This document shows positions 53,650 to 64,000 of a DNA stretch of 64,000 nucleotides, piece after piece (the first letter of the stretch is position 1; every line of letters begins with the position of its first letter). The DNA lies in the NCBI GenBank assembly GCA_963854735.1, contig OY978105.1, positions 744,001 through 808,000 of the forward strand, read 5' to 3'. Made by a program: the position numbers and the translations under genes. Source of the DNA: Marvania coccoides (taxonomy: Eukaryota; Chlorophyta; Trebouxiophyceae; Chlorellales; Chlorellaceae). Below the pieces are notes generated by a model. The model was not told the DNA's origin. It searched no databases and saw only the letters and a list, made by a program, of their open reading frames with translations.

Positions 53650-55689
53650 TCACCTTGGCCGCCACTCGCCGCCGCCCCGCCCCTGCTCCCGCTCTTCCCG
53701 CCGCCGCGTCTGTCGCTCCTGCCGCTGCTCCCTCTGCTCGAGCTGCGGCCCGCTCCCCTGCAGCCCAACCTCTCCCCTAGGCACAAAAGCTCCATAGCGC
53801 TTGAACTTTTTTCTGAACGAGCGCTTACGACTGAAGGCCCCCTCGATGGGCTCCCCCGCCGCCACCGCCTCCCGAATCGCGTCCACCAGCGGCTCAGCTT
53901 CTTCAGAGTACAGGGAAGTCACAGCGCCGCTTTTGCCGGCCCTCGCAGTGCGCCCTACGCGGTGCAAAAAATCGATGGCAGACCCCGCGAAGTCCGCCTG
54001 CACCACGTGGCTGACGTCCGGCAGGTCCAGCCCCCTGGCAGCCGAGTCCGTGCACACCATCACCAGCCCCTCTTCCTCTGCCATACGCTTCAATACTGCC
54101 GTTCTTTCCACCGCCGGTACCGCTCTGTGGTACACCAGAGGGGGCTTGACGCAGCTGGGCGCCACCGCAGCCGCAGTGGCGTCCGCGGAGGCCACGTCTT
54201 TGGCGAACATCAGCATTCGCCCGCGCCCAGCCGCCAGGTCCTCGTCGTTAGCGACAACGTAAGCCAGCGCATCGTTACGCGCGTCAGGGTTGTCGAACCG
54301 CAGCCAGCGATGGCTCACCGCGCGCCGCGACCGGTGCAGCTGCTTTCCAGCGACCCATTTAGCTTGGGGATAGCTGTCTGCGATGGTACCGCCGACGCTC
54401 TTTCCACCTTCTCTAGGCATCGTAGCCGCCACAAAAATATACTGCCGCAGCCAGGGGGGCGGCAAAACCGACGGCTGCGCCCAAATCGCGCCGTCGCTGC
54501 GGTCCGCCTCTGCGGGGATGACGTAGCCGGCTTCCAACGCCACGGCCGCCCCGCCGCCGCTCTGTATTGCCTTTCTAATGTGCCTGGGCATCTCCCAGTA
54601 GGCCTCCAGCGGAATGCCAAGCTGCGCGCACGCCAGCCGCGCCGCGCGCTCCCTGTCTGATGTTTTTAGCGCGCCCAGAATGATTTCCAGCGGCCGAGCG
54701 TACCCACCGCTCAACAGCAGGTCTGCCTCGTCCAAAACGACGTGGCGCGCCCATGAAGCGACCCCCGTGCGCGACCACTCCCCTGTGAGACCCAACACTG
54801 GTCCTGCACCGTCCATCAGCGACGCCAAAGCCCCGGGAGTTGACACCTGAAAGACAAAAACGAAGAAACTCATTCTTCTCAGCTAAAAAAAGCTACGGCT
54901 TAGTGAAAAGAGCGCGAATGGAGAAGTCAGACCCCCCTCCCCCCCCCCCGCCCCCCCCAATATCGGCAATAAACAGGTTTTAACACGTACCACTATGTCT
55001 GGTAATTCTAAGGGCGGCGGAGCTTGAGAGGACACCAGGGCAGCGGTGAGGAGCGGTCGGTCTGTCTCAGGGTCGATAAACGCGCGCGCGGCCACGTCCA
55101 CCACCTGCTGGCACAACTGCGCGTTGGGGCAGAGCACCAGAACTGCTCCCCTCGGGTGGCGGTACATCAGCTCACCCGGAGTTACGTCAAAAGGGTCGTC
55201 AGGTAGCTCTGAAGGCGCTGTTTCCGGATGGGATGGTGTTTTGAGGGGTTTGGCCGCCTCCGCGTCGCGTGCGGTCATCATCGCGCTCGCGAGAGGAGCG
55301 AGGTAGCCGAGAGTTTTGCCGCTGCCGGTCTCCGCCGCCAGCACCATGTCGCCGCCCTTGAGGATGTTTGGAGCGGCCAGCTGCTGCACGTGGGCCGCGC
55401 GGTTGAAGCCCGCGTGCTGCAGGGTGGCTGTGATGCGGGGGTCCAGTCCCAGGCTGGCGAAAGATGCTTGATTTGCAGCGAAAAAGTCGTCCTCTGCGGC
55501 TGTGGAGTGCGCGTTCACGCGGGTGAGCCTGTAGGCGGCACGCTGCTGGGGCTGATTTAAGGCTGGAAGGGTGTCCAGGAGGCGGGCCGCGCGTGCCAGG
55601 GGCTGCCGAAGTAATCGAAGATGGGAAAACATAGGCATTAATTCTATATGCATTGAAGGCTTGCTGGGTGTTAAATTGACAGGTTTCAT
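53650..55689 (-). CDS. DEAD-box RNA helicase, RH22-like, probably plastid
   Basis: Exons 55689-54991 and 54846-53650 give 631 residues. DEAD-box helicases remodel RNA. The plastid RH22 group, which this resembles, helps 50S ribosome assembly. Motifs: HVQQLAAPNILKGGDMVLAA with Q-motif Gln, AETGSGKTLGYLAPL (I), VVSTPGALASLM (Ib, split by the intron), VVLDEADLLLSGGY (II), VAATMP (III, where SAT is usual), TDSAARGLDLPDVSHVVQAD (V) and HRVGRTARAGKSG (VI). The first 60 residues are basic and Leu/Ala/Arg-rich without acidic residues, consistent with a transit peptide. The C-terminus is an Arg/Gln/Glu-rich tail (QREQRQERQTRRREEREQGR). The first in-frame ATG was chosen; two later in-frame ATGs (MHIELM, MFSHL) are possible starts. 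The intron carries long C runs. Confidence 0.88.
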
Positions 55690-55920
55690 TTTATTAACAC
55701 TGATTTATTGATCGCGTATGTGCATGCATGAGTAAAGAGCTTGTAAAAAATGCTGAATAGAAAAAAAGTATTTCGAAATCGAGCTAATCGCGCAAATAGA
55801 TAGACAAATGGTACTAGTTTCTAGAAAAAGAACAATACGTGCAAATTTGGTTGTGGGAAAAAGGAGAGAAGAACAAGGGGGGTGATGGGTGAGCAGAAGA
55901 AAATTTTGTTCACTGACAGT

Positions 55921-58900
55921 TTAGTTCCGGCCGTATTGAGCTCGGAGAGAAATCGTGTTGTCGTTTGGTGCTCTGGATGCCCTCGACTCGAAGTACTCGA
56001 TGGCCTCCACGAAGGACAGCCGCCCCTGGAAGTTCCGCTGCCGGAGCCGCCTCAGCGCTGCAGCTTCCTCTCCTTCCTCCGTTTCCTCGTCGCCGCCCTC
56101 TGCCGCGGTCTTCCCACGTTCAGCAGCCGCACCGTCTCTCCTCTCGACGCCAAGCACAGCGGGGCTGGTTGCGAGGCTCGTCGAGGCGGACGGCGCTTCA
56201 ACGTCGGTCAAGCCGCCGCCCTCGCTGCCTCTGGAATCCTCAGAAAGCACGCCAGGAGAGCCGTAGTCCGACGGAACACGCGCGGGTTTGTCGAGAATGA
56301 GTGGCGAGGCGGGTGCGCCGACGTACTGCTTTTGAATTTTCATTGAGTCAGGAGACCCGCTGCCGCTGCTGCTGCTGACGAGATCGTCCTTTGAAGGACT
56401 GCTCGAAGGGCTAGTTGAGGTAGATGAAGAGGGCGCCTCCAGGTCTCCAAACTTGCCCTCATCTGAACCCGACTGTCCAGGCTTCGCCGCGGCAGCTGCC
56501 TTGGCCTGCTTGCGACGGTACGTCAACGCTGCAGCCAGCACTGCCAGGCCCGTCACGACAGCGGCAGAGGCCGCAATGGTGCCTATAGCCGCTGGAGAGA
56601 GTTCCGAACCCTGGCCGGTCGAGTCTGTGACGGTGCCGTTGCCTCCCCCAGGCAGAATAATGAAAGGGGGGTCTTCAATGAAGACAGGAGGCGGCGGCGG
56701 TGATTGAGGCGGCGGCGGGCTTAGCGGCGGCGGCGGGCTTGGCGGGGGAGGTGGCGTGGGAGGAGGCGGGGTGGGCGGTGGTGGGCTGGGAGGAGGGGGC
56801 TGGGGTGGAGGCGAGGGCGGGGGCGGCAGAATTCGCGCCTGAGGCAGTGTCACCATAAATGAGGTTTCATCGGTTTGCACTCTCCAGTAGCCAGGGCATA
56901 GCTGGGTGTCCTGAAAGCTGCCGATGAAGTTCATTTGGGTGCCGCGGCTGCAGGTCGCGGGCAGCGGCACCGGCTGCCCACTGGCCAGCGAGATATTGGC
57001 ATAAGTGGTGAAGGAGGCCATCGGGTAGCCCTTTGTTCCGTAGCCTCCTGCGGAATATAGACGTGATCCCACCCCAACCTCAATATCAGAGTACAAAGTG
57101 CCCCATGGAGCAGCCCTGCGTGAAAAAATCAAAGAAAACAACGCAAAGCTGAGATGTTTCGCACTCGACGTTTTATTATTATTATTAAAAGAAAAATCGT
57201 ACCTGTGCCCGTCAAAGTTGAGGTTGGGGCCCGAGCCTCTCAGGAACACCATGCCAGTGGTGCCCCGCACCGAGGTGTCGTGGTTGCTGATCTGATCAAT
57301 CTTGAAGTCTCGTACCAGGCAGTCGTTGCAAAACGATGCCCCAATGCCGATGTGAGAGTCCACGCTGTAGCCAGGCTTCGCGCGGGGCTTGCTGGTGCGC
57401 ACGACGACGTTTGTGAGAGTGGAAAAGTCGACGTTGTGTAGGTTAATGCCGGTGTCGGAGTTGATGATCTCAACGTTACGAATCCAAATATTGGCAGCGT
57501 GGATGACATAAATGCCGTTGAACCCAGTCTCTTTGTGGTGTATAGGCGCTGGGGCTGCAATGAGGGCGTGTGGGGAGAAGGAAAGGTCAATTCAAAAAGT
57601 GCCTTGGGAAAGCGACGTTGAGGGAGTCACGGAGAGGTGGTGGGCAGCTATAAAGACTGTGGCACTAGGAAAGATGCCCCGTGTCTTCTTTTTAAGATTA
57701 TTCAGGCACGAAATGGGCTGAAACCTTTGGAAAATGATTAAAAAAATGATGATACTACTACTAGCACTTACTGTGAGGAAATTCGACTGTCAAGTCTTCA
57801 ACGCCTGAGTCCATGGGGGTGCCCTTAGGGTAGGCCCGAATGGTGGGCAGGAATTTGAGCAGCACAGTCCACGGAATGGCGCGCTCCAGCACGATCCAGG
57901 TCAGCCCATCTGTGCCATTGGGCTCCACCGCTACGACCCTGCGGAAAAAAAGATTAGGAAATTTATTAAGAAATGAGGCAATGCAAGCATGAACACTGCG
58001 ACTCGGAAACACCCATTTCTTAATAGAATACTAGATGGCGAGCTTCAAGGGTTGCATGCAGCGCAAAAGCCAATAAAAACTTCATTCTGTCCCTTTTACC
58101 TCGTAGGAAAGTGCACCAGGTCGGGCTGGCCGTACTGCACGTAGCTGTCCAGGCACTTGGGGCAGGCCTTGAGCACCGCATTGCCGTACATCTCATGAAT
58201 CAACTCCAATGACCCCGGCTCATCCATAAAAAATCTAACCACCGCCCCCACCGCAATCCCAGCGCCGCTGTCCACCGCGAACCGCCTGCTCCCCGCTTTG
58301 GCTGGCCTCACCACCCTGGCCAGCACCTCTCCGCTCCCTTTCTGAGGCACGTACACCTCATCAGCACTGTTGGCAGGACCGTCGTCGGAGCTGATACTTT
58401 TGGGGCCTTTGATGCGGATCCAGCCGTCCCACCACGAGAACCTGCTGTTGTACGCGTTGGTGAAGTTGATTTTCACCCCCAGGGCCTCAGCCAGCGAGCG
58501 ATCGGGGGCGATGAAGGTCCGTGCCATGCCTCCCCCTCGCAGAACGACGCCGCTGGCTGCGATGGTGAGGGGAGAGGTGATGCGGAGGGTGCCCTCAGGC
58601 AGCTGCACCGCCCCTCCTCCGAGCTTGGCTGCGGTGTTGATGGCTGACTGGATGGCTGAGGTGGCGTCGGTTTTGCCGTCGGCGTAGAGCAAAGCCACGG
58701 AAGCCACCGCTGGTGGCTTGGGAATGATCATTTCTTGGGCGCGGTACCCAGCGTAAGACCAGTTTGGTAGGCGGTTCCATAGCACCTCTGCTGCTGGCGA
58801 TGGCCCTGCGAGGCGGGAAGCAATTTTATTTGATTAAAGAGGCGGTAATGTGCGAAGAAGGGGTCCGCTTTGCGATAATGTGTGTTTAATGGGCTGGGAT

Positions 58901-59064
58901 GCAGCGGATATGGGGGCATTCACGAAAAAAAAGTTATGAGAAATTTTTAAATCGCTCGATCACTTGTTGTCCTGCCGGGACTGACCTGCAGCGTGAGCCC
59001 CAGAGGCGATGGCCAGAACAAAGACGACTACAGCGGCTAAGGCCTCCGGCCGTTGAAGTAGCAT
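55921..59064 (-). CDS. Surface protein: pectin-lyase-like beta-helix, extensin-like hinge, TM and cytosolic tail
   Basis: Five exons (59064-58986, 58805-58100, 57938-57772, 57554-57203, 57115-55921) give 832 residues; all phases agree. Exon 1 encodes only the signal peptide MLLQRPEALAAVVVFVLAIA then SGAHA. Residues about 45-470 look like a right-handed beta-helix of the pectate-lyase superfamily: DGKTDATSAIQSAINTAAKL, GGGAVQLPEGTLRI, SGVVLRGGGMARTFI, then GVEDLTVEF and WIRNVEIINSDTG. A Pro-rich hinge (SPPPP/TPPPP repeats, about 530-580) resembles extensin and pherophorin linkers. A single helix (AAIGTIAASAAVVTGLAVLA, about 610-635) precedes RRKQ and a Ser/Glu-rich tail of about 190 residues. 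It probably binds or cleaves a wall polysaccharide outside the cell while tethered. The catalytic residues are not certain. Confidence 0.8.
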
Positions 59065-59994
59065 AGCTATTACCAGCGAAGTGGGTTGCTGGCACGACGC
59101 TTAATCAAATCGCACGTTGGGTGCCGCCGTTGCGGGAATTGGAGGCTTGCGCATGCCTGGGTACACTGTTTATTTAATAGTGGTATCAACCTGTTTGACC
59201 AGAGCCAGGCCGTATCGCCTGTTTCTCAAGTGCCGCCCACAGATTTCAAGTTGTGTTCTTTGCGTTCTTTCTAATTTCTTAACATGTCGAAATACAGTAG
59301 CAAGGAAACTTGAATCGGGTGGTTAATTGAATCAAGTGGAGCAAACCGTCAGGAGCAGAGGTCACAGAAATACCGACAATAGTATCAACCAATGGAGCAT
59401 ATTGTTGGAGTGTGGCGCCTCCCTGTTCTGGAAGCTGCAAAAGAGGTGAGAGGGGCATGGAGGCACACGAGCGGTGGATCAAAGAAGACAGAGATAGCCA
59501 GGCAAGTGTGAAGGATTAAAAAAAGCCAGAAAAGGTATCTATCAACGCCACGGGGTTCAATTTATTTTCTATTTTTTCAAATGAAAGTTGACAATTTAAT
59601 AAAACAGCATGGTCATCTTAATTCGATGCAATATGCGTTGAAACGATTCGCGTGGTAGAAGCAAGGATAGAAGAAGGAAAGATTGGAGCGAAGGAGTAGA
59701 AGCGTGCAGAGGGTCCCGCCAAAACAGGGGGGTCCGGTCCGCATGGTGGGTCAGCCCAGGAAATTTCGAAGGCGGGTTACTTAATTGCAATGAGTAGAAG
59801 CCCAGCAGCGCGTCCTGCTAAAACTCATTTTTATTTTTATTTATTTTATTTCTGGCATAATATCTTACTTCAAAGGCGGCCTAGTTGGCGGCCCAGGTTG
59901 GGGGACCAAAGGAATATAACATTCTATTGTAAAACAGGCAGGCTAAGCCGCTGAAAATAATTCTTTCAGTTCAGTTGTAAATTTCCAGTTCAGT
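59065..59994. other. Intergenic, with short CAGTTCAGTT repeats
   Basis: 930 bases upstream of the beta-helix gene. At the right end, 59965-60003, the word TTCAGTTCAG recurs (TTTCAGTTCAGTTGTAAA, then CCAGTTCAGTTCAGTTGA), abutting the 3' end of the Pro-Gln protein gene. No gene is supported in the rest. Confidence 0.45.
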
Positions 59995-60891
59995 TCAGTT
60001 GAGTTCCCCGCCGCCACGCTGCCGCCGCTGCTGCCGGACGTCGCCCAGGTACAGCGCGTGCACCATCCACGGGTGCTCGGGGAACAGCGACTGCAGATGC
60101 TTCAGGCCCAGGGTCAGGTTGGCATCCTTGTTTCTCGGCGAACAGCGCAGGGTCACCAGCTTTTTGTTTGCGGCGCGGAAGCCAGGCGGGCACGCGAGGG
60201 AGGCGGGCAGCAGCACCAGTGCGCGGCGCCCGTCGGCAGGCGCCGGCGTCGGCACCAGCAGGTTGACGTGCTTGCTGCAGTCCCCGCGCAGCACGGCGGC
60301 CGTCAGGTCGAAGTTGTACGGCTCCTTCTTATGGATCATCGTCGGCCCCTTCTTGTTCGGCGTCAGCAGGTACCCCGCAGGCCCGCTGTCCCACACGATG
60401 CGGCCGCACCGGCCCACCACGCTCAGGAAGATGGGCACGGGCCCGTTGCGGGCAAGGGACGCCACGGGGTTCTCCTCGATGGCGGAACTCAGCGCGGCGA
60501 CCTGCGCGACGGACAGCGCGGCGGGCCTGCGGCCGGAGGCCGGCGGCGCAACGGACGGCGCAACGACCGGTGCCTTGGGAGCAGAAGGCTGATGCTGGGG
60601 CTGGGGCTGGGGCTGGGGCTGGGGCTGGGGCTGGGGCTGGGGCTGGGGCTGGGGCTGGGGCTGGGGCTGGGGCTGGGGCTGGGGCTGGGGCTGGGGCTGG
60701 GGCTGGGGCTGGGGCTGGGGCTGGGGCTGGGGCTGGGGCTGGGGCTGGGGCTGGGGCTGGGGCTGGGGCTGGGGCTGGGGCTGGGGCTGGGGCTGGGGCT
60801 GGGGCTGGGGCTGGGGCTGGGGCTGGGGCTGGGGCTGGGGCTGGGGCTGGGCTCCACAGAATCCTCCTCGAGAGAACAAGGACAGAACTGC
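59995..60891 (-). CDS. Unknown protein with a Pro-Gln repeat tract, start not resolved
   Basis: The minus-strand frame is open from about 60906 to the stop at 59995. It begins [17 protein letters not shown], a signal-peptide-like segment without an ATG. About 43 Pro-Gln dipeptides encoded by the hexanucleotide repeat follow. Then comes about 195 residues of ordinary sequence ([79 protein letters not shown]). I recognise no family. The nearest ATG (60892) is in the frame that reads the repeat as Pro-Ala and runs out of frame with the C-terminal domain. So either a short upstream exon supplies the start, with acceptor TTAG just before CAGTTCTG at 60887, or there is a frameshift. C-terminal part confidence is higher than the start. 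Confidence 0.5.
   Translation of the reverse strand, partial: AVLSLFSRGGFCGAQPQPQPQPQPQPQPQPQPQPQPQPQPQPQPQPQPQPQPQPQPQPQPQPQPQPQPQPQPQPQPQPQPQPQPQPQPQPQPQPQPQPQHQPSAPKAPVVAPSVAPPASGRRPAALSVAQVAALSSAIEENPVASLARNGPVPIFLSVVGRCGRIVWDSGPAGYLLTPNKKGPTMIHKKEPYNFDLTAAVLRGDCSKHVNLLVPTPAPADGRRALVLLPASLACPPGFRAANKKLVTLRCSPRNKDANLTLGLKHLQSLFPEHPWMVHALYLGDVRQQRRQRGGGELN
60595..60846. repeat. 42-unit CTGGGG hexanucleotide repeat
   Basis: 252 bases made of 42 uninterrupted CTGGGG units, plus a partial unit with one G fewer at the right edge. All six frames stay open through it: PQ, PA and PS on minus, GL, AG and WG-type on plus. The long overlapping open frames here are therefore an artefact of the repeat. 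Confidence 0.97.
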
Positions 60892-61259
60892 TAACCATAT
60901 ATTCCAAATTTATAGTGCCACCTGGATATGAACTTGATGTGAAAATGAAAGGCTGTCAGCACAGAGTCTGCCCACCTCGGGGTTGGGGAGACTGCAACAA
61001 AAATTTGAAATGTTTCCAGAATGTCGACAAAGATATCAATAACAAAATGAGAATCAGTATCAAGTTGGTTTTGAATTGCGGGCCACGACCACCCTCTAAT
61101 ATTTTTAATATAACCCATCCTGGTTAATTACATTTAATGTTCCTTGCAAAAATATAACTATAAGATCACCCACAGAAAATAACACTATTAATAGTGTTAT
61201 TAATATTAATAAATAAATGCAGGATTTTTGAAAATATACTTGCAGACTTAGAACGCAAA
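60892..61259. other. Divergent intergenic region before the zinc transporter
   Basis: AT-rich. It contains the dyad AACACTATTAATAGTGTT near 61181-61198. An open plus-strand frame at 60900-61127 (ends NIFNITHPG) is probably chance. Any missing first exon of the Pro-Gln gene would lie here. Confidence 0.4.
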
Positions 61260-63351
61260 ATGACGGCTCGGGAGGTGGATGCTGAGGACATAGAACAGCC
61301 TTTTCTCCTTGGCCGCCCAGGTTTCGACCGTCAGCGTTCGGTCTGCGTGTTGGCCGATGGCCTTGAAGATATAGCCAAACTGAAGCGCTATCGCAAGGTA
61401 TGCCACCCTTTCTTGCTCTTGAATCTACCCTAGCCTTCAGAGAATCCTGCGCTGCGCCTGCTGCTCAGCCAGTTAAAAAAAAAACTCCCATTACTCACAG
61501 CTGTCACTTTTTTAACTCTTGTCAGACCCAGCGCAAACTGCTGGCGGCCCTCTGCTTGGCTTTTATCTTCATGCTGGTCGAGGTGGCTGGCGGCATCGTC
61601 GCCCACTCCCTCGCCATCATCACCGACGCCGCTCACCTGCTGAGCGACGTCTCCGGCTTTGCCGTCTCCGCTTTCGCAGCATACTACGCAGCCCGCAAGT
61701 CCCACGAGTAAGCTCTCACATGCGTGCGCATTTTAGCTGCATTAAGAATTTAGTTGCTGCTGTTATTTTTTTCTTCCGTGCAAATGCTAAAAACTGTGTG
61801 ACGTTACAGGCACTTCAGCTATGGCTACCACCGGGTGGAGGTGCTGGGAGCGCTGGTATCCATCCTCAGCGTGTGGCTGGTCACCGGCATTCTAGTTTTC
61901 GAAGCGGTGAAGCGCGTACTGCGGCCAGAACCCGTCGACGGCAAAAGTAAGGAAAAACCAAAACAAAATTAAACTCTTCCATTTTTTCTCTCTCTCCATT
62001 CCAGATATCCTCCTCTGCTTTTTTCCCTATTTGCACGCCCGTTTTGCCCATAGTTATAATTATATTCGGCTCTTAATATTATAATTTTATCAGACCAACT
62101 TCATGTTTGCAGTCATGTTCATCATCGCTGCCATAGGTGTCGGCGTCAATATGGCACTCATGGCTATCCTGGGTGGCCACGGGCACGCCCACCATGGCCA
62201 TAGCCACTCTCATGACTACTCACACAGCCGTCCACATTCTAACGTCACAGCAGACAGCGGCGCTGCTCTGCTGCCTGGCTCTCCTGATTCTGAGGACTCC
62301 AGTCACACCCACCACCACCAAGATCACGAGCATGCGCATGCGCATGCAGAGAACGGCAGCCATTGCAGCCGCGCAGAGGACGCAGCAGCAGTGGAAAGCC
62401 ACAGGTAAAGCAAAAGATATACAGTTAATATTACTTTCTTTTTTCATACCGTTTCGTTCACTTATCTTTCTTAATCAATCTTCCAGAATAGCTCTTCGTT
62501 TTACACGCTTCAACATATCTCTCTCCCTCTTGCAGCCACTGCCACAACGGGGCTGACAGCATCAACATGCGAGGGGCCATCATCCACGTTCTGGGCGACC
62601 TGGTGCAGAGCGTAGGGGTCATGGTGGCTGGCGCTGTGATCTGGTACCACCAAGACGACCCTCGCTGGGCCCTCGCTGACCCCATCTGCACCTTTCTTTT
62701 TGCCGCCGTAGTGCTGTGGACGACGCTGTTCATTCTGCGCGATATTGCAGATGTTCTCATGGAGCGCGCGCCCAGAGGCATCAAGGTGCAAGAGGTGAGA
62801 AAAGGATTCATATTCAGAATCTTGTAACAAACCCTTAGACACGGGTATCATGGGCATATAAAATAGATCAATTAATAATATACTGGAGAGGAAATTTGCA
62901 TGGCGGCAAATTAAGAATGTTTCACTACAGTACTAAAACAATGCACTGCATGCCTCCCCCTCCTCACCCACCCTTATTTTCAACAAGCTTAATTTCAATA
63001 AGCTTAAATCCCCCCCTAGCTCTTCATATCCTGTACCCCGCTTGTTTTGCACTGCAGGTGTACCAGGCACTGGTGGAGATGGAGGGCGTTGAGGACGTCC
63101 ACGACCTTCATGTGTGGTCCCTGACGCCAGGCATCCCGCTGCTGTGCGCCCACGTGGAAGTTACGCACGGCGTAGACCCCGGAAATGTACTGCATGCCAT
63201 AACGCTATACTGTCGTAGCCATGGCATGGACCACACTACCATTCAGCTGGTGCAGAACGGCGGGGCGTGCCCCTGTGGGTACCTCAGCTCAGGGACCAGC
63301 AGGCAAGGCAGCCAGACGGTCGTTGCTTCCGGCAGCGCGGCGTTTGAATGA
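61260..63351 (+). CDS. Zinc transporter, cation diffusion facilitator family (MTP1/ZnT type)
   Basis: Exons 61260-61397, 61526-61707, 61810-61946, 62113-62404, 62536-62794 and 63058-63351 give 433 residues. These proton antiporters move Zn2+ into vacuoles or the secretory pathway. Six helices are visible. The metal site is complete: TDAAHLLSDVSGF in helix 2 (HxxxD) and AIIHVLGDLVQSVGV in helix 5 (HxxxD). Between helices 4 and 5 lies the His-rich loop of Zn-type MTPs (HGHAHHGHSHSHDYSHS, HTHHHQDHEHAHAHAENGSH). The cytosolic C-terminal ferredoxin-like domain starts VYQALVEMEGVEDVHDLHVW. Exon 4 begins at the second of two possible acceptors (62112), because only that restores IMFIIAAIGVGVNMAL. 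The N-terminus (MTAREVDAEDIEQPFLLG) holds an acidic dileucine-like stretch that may guide sorting. Confidence 0.93.
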
Positions 63352-63830
63352 AAAATATAACTCACGAGAGGGGTGAAGAAAAAACTGAATCCCATTGGCT
63401 GAATGAGACCCTACACAACAATATGGAATTAAAGACATAAATACGTATTAAAAAACCTTCTAGTGCGTCGTTTATGAGCGCTTAGCTATCAATCCAACTC
63501 CTTATGTGTATCCCTGCGTAATTTGCTACATATTTTTTTCCTGATGCTGTTTTTCTTTTTTACTCTTTTCCTGTAAACTACACATTCAAGCTGCACGTTT
63601 TGTGCTGAAAATTGGCCGAAAACTGTCCCCGAAAAACTTCTGGGACGGAGAAATTAGGAAGAAAGAAGGGGGAAAAAAATTGTGAACCGCCTCGCCATTC
63701 AATCATACATTGCTACTACATATCAACAAATACTCGTTGTCATTCCCAACCGGGTAACCTCCCCGTACAGCAAATCCGCACTAGCTCGCTCTGAACCAGC
63801 CCTCCTCAAAACTCAGTAAGGTCGGAGTTT
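63352..63830. other. Intergenic, convergent 3' ends
   Basis: 479 AT-rich bases between the zinc transporter and the thioredoxin gene. A TGTAA word at 63571 could be a green-algal type polyadenylation signal. No gene is seen. Confidence 0.4.
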
Positions 63831-64000
63831 CTACACTTTGGCTCGGACGGACTGCTCAATCCATTGCCGCAAATCCGACGCCCTCTGCACCGCCCCCTCC
63901 ATCCTGCTCACGGGCTTGCCGTTCTTGAACAGCACGATGGTGGGCAGCGCCTGCACTTGGTACTTAGAAGCTATCGATGGGTATTTCTCAGTGTCGACCT
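63831..64000 (-). CDS. Thioredoxin, C-terminal fragment (y-type, probably plastid)
   Basis: The last about 56 codons of a minus-strand gene whose 5' part lies beyond base 64000. The frame reads VDTEKYPSIASKYQVQALPT (the conserved cis-Pro region), IVLFKNGKPVSRMEGAVQRA, SDLRQWIEQSVRAKV, stop at 63831. The order VDTEKYP..A.KY.V.ALPT...FK.G resembles chloroplast thioredoxin y more than the m, f or h types, by memory of those families. The active-site CGPC lies outside the window, so redox competence cannot be judged. Confidence 0.85.
   Translation of the reverse strand, partial: VDTEKYPSIASKYQVQALPTIVLFKNGKPVSRMEGAVQRASDLRQWIEQSVRAKV

Noticed and set aside
60058..61127. Plus-strand frames reading (GL)n and (AG)n
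   Set aside because: They exist only because the CTGGGG repeat has no stop in any frame; the flanks are antisense to the minus-strand domain.

Overview
This is a stretch of nuclear DNA from a photosynthetic eukaryote, almost certainly a green alga. The genes are intron-rich: I modelled about 65 introns by hand, most of them 80-250 bases, AT-rich, and joining GC-rich exons. Several products look plastid-targeted: a PsbP-domain lumen protein, a LepA/EF4 factor, a DUF6816-like lumen protein, an RH22-type DEAD helicase and a y-type thioredoxin. Others are typical of green algae or plants: a CTR1/EDR1-type Raf kinase, a PPR-SMR-cyclin protein, and a wall-type protein with an extensin-like Pro-rich hinge. 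I cannot place the genus. Only eight of the 25 intact gene models fit in a single main exon plus a very short one; most have several exons.

Layout. 0-10 kb: Raf-like kinase (-, 3' end outside the window), PsbP-domain protein (+), small secreted protein (-), tRNA pseudouridine synthase (+). 10-13.1 kb: a tandemly duplicated pair of small secreted proteins (+), one carrying internal repeats. 13.9-22.6 kb: ferroportin (-), LepA (+), Nudix hydrolase (-), lumen DUF6816-like protein (+). 23-30 kb is the accessory part of the window. It holds a frame-broken gene, a 2OG-Fe(II) oxygenase joined at its 5' end to a coiled-coil gene broken by a 19-bp tandem duplication, four copies of a dispersed repeat, and a two-exon gene for a stand-alone dsRNA-binding domain. 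30.4-37.7 kb: acyltransferase-3 membrane enzyme (-), unknown membrane protein (+), DHX37-type ribosome-biogenesis helicase (+). 38.1-39.2 kb: a large, nearly perfect inverted duplication of an AT-hook gene. 39.9-51.9 kb: histone deacetylase (-), ER glucosidase II alpha (+), GT31 glycosyltransferase (-), PPR-SMR-cyclin (+). 53.6-64 kb: DEAD helicase (-), beta-helix/extensin/TM protein (-), Pro-Gln repeat protein with a 42-unit hexanucleotide repeat (-), zinc transporter MTP1-type (+), thioredoxin fragment (-).

Most genes are independent housekeeping units with no operon-like logic. Themes do recur: plastid translation and RNA processing (LepA, PPR-SMR-cyclin, DEAD helicase), thylakoid lumen (two proteins), metals (ferroportin, MTP) and secretory glycosylation (glucosidase II, GT31). 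Two patterns cut across the genes. First, about one intron in eight uses a GC rather than a GT donor. Second, signal peptides of secreted proteins tend to sit alone in a tiny first exon that ends near the cleavage site. All exon boundaries are hand-derived from splice consensus and phase agreement; no search or alignment was run.
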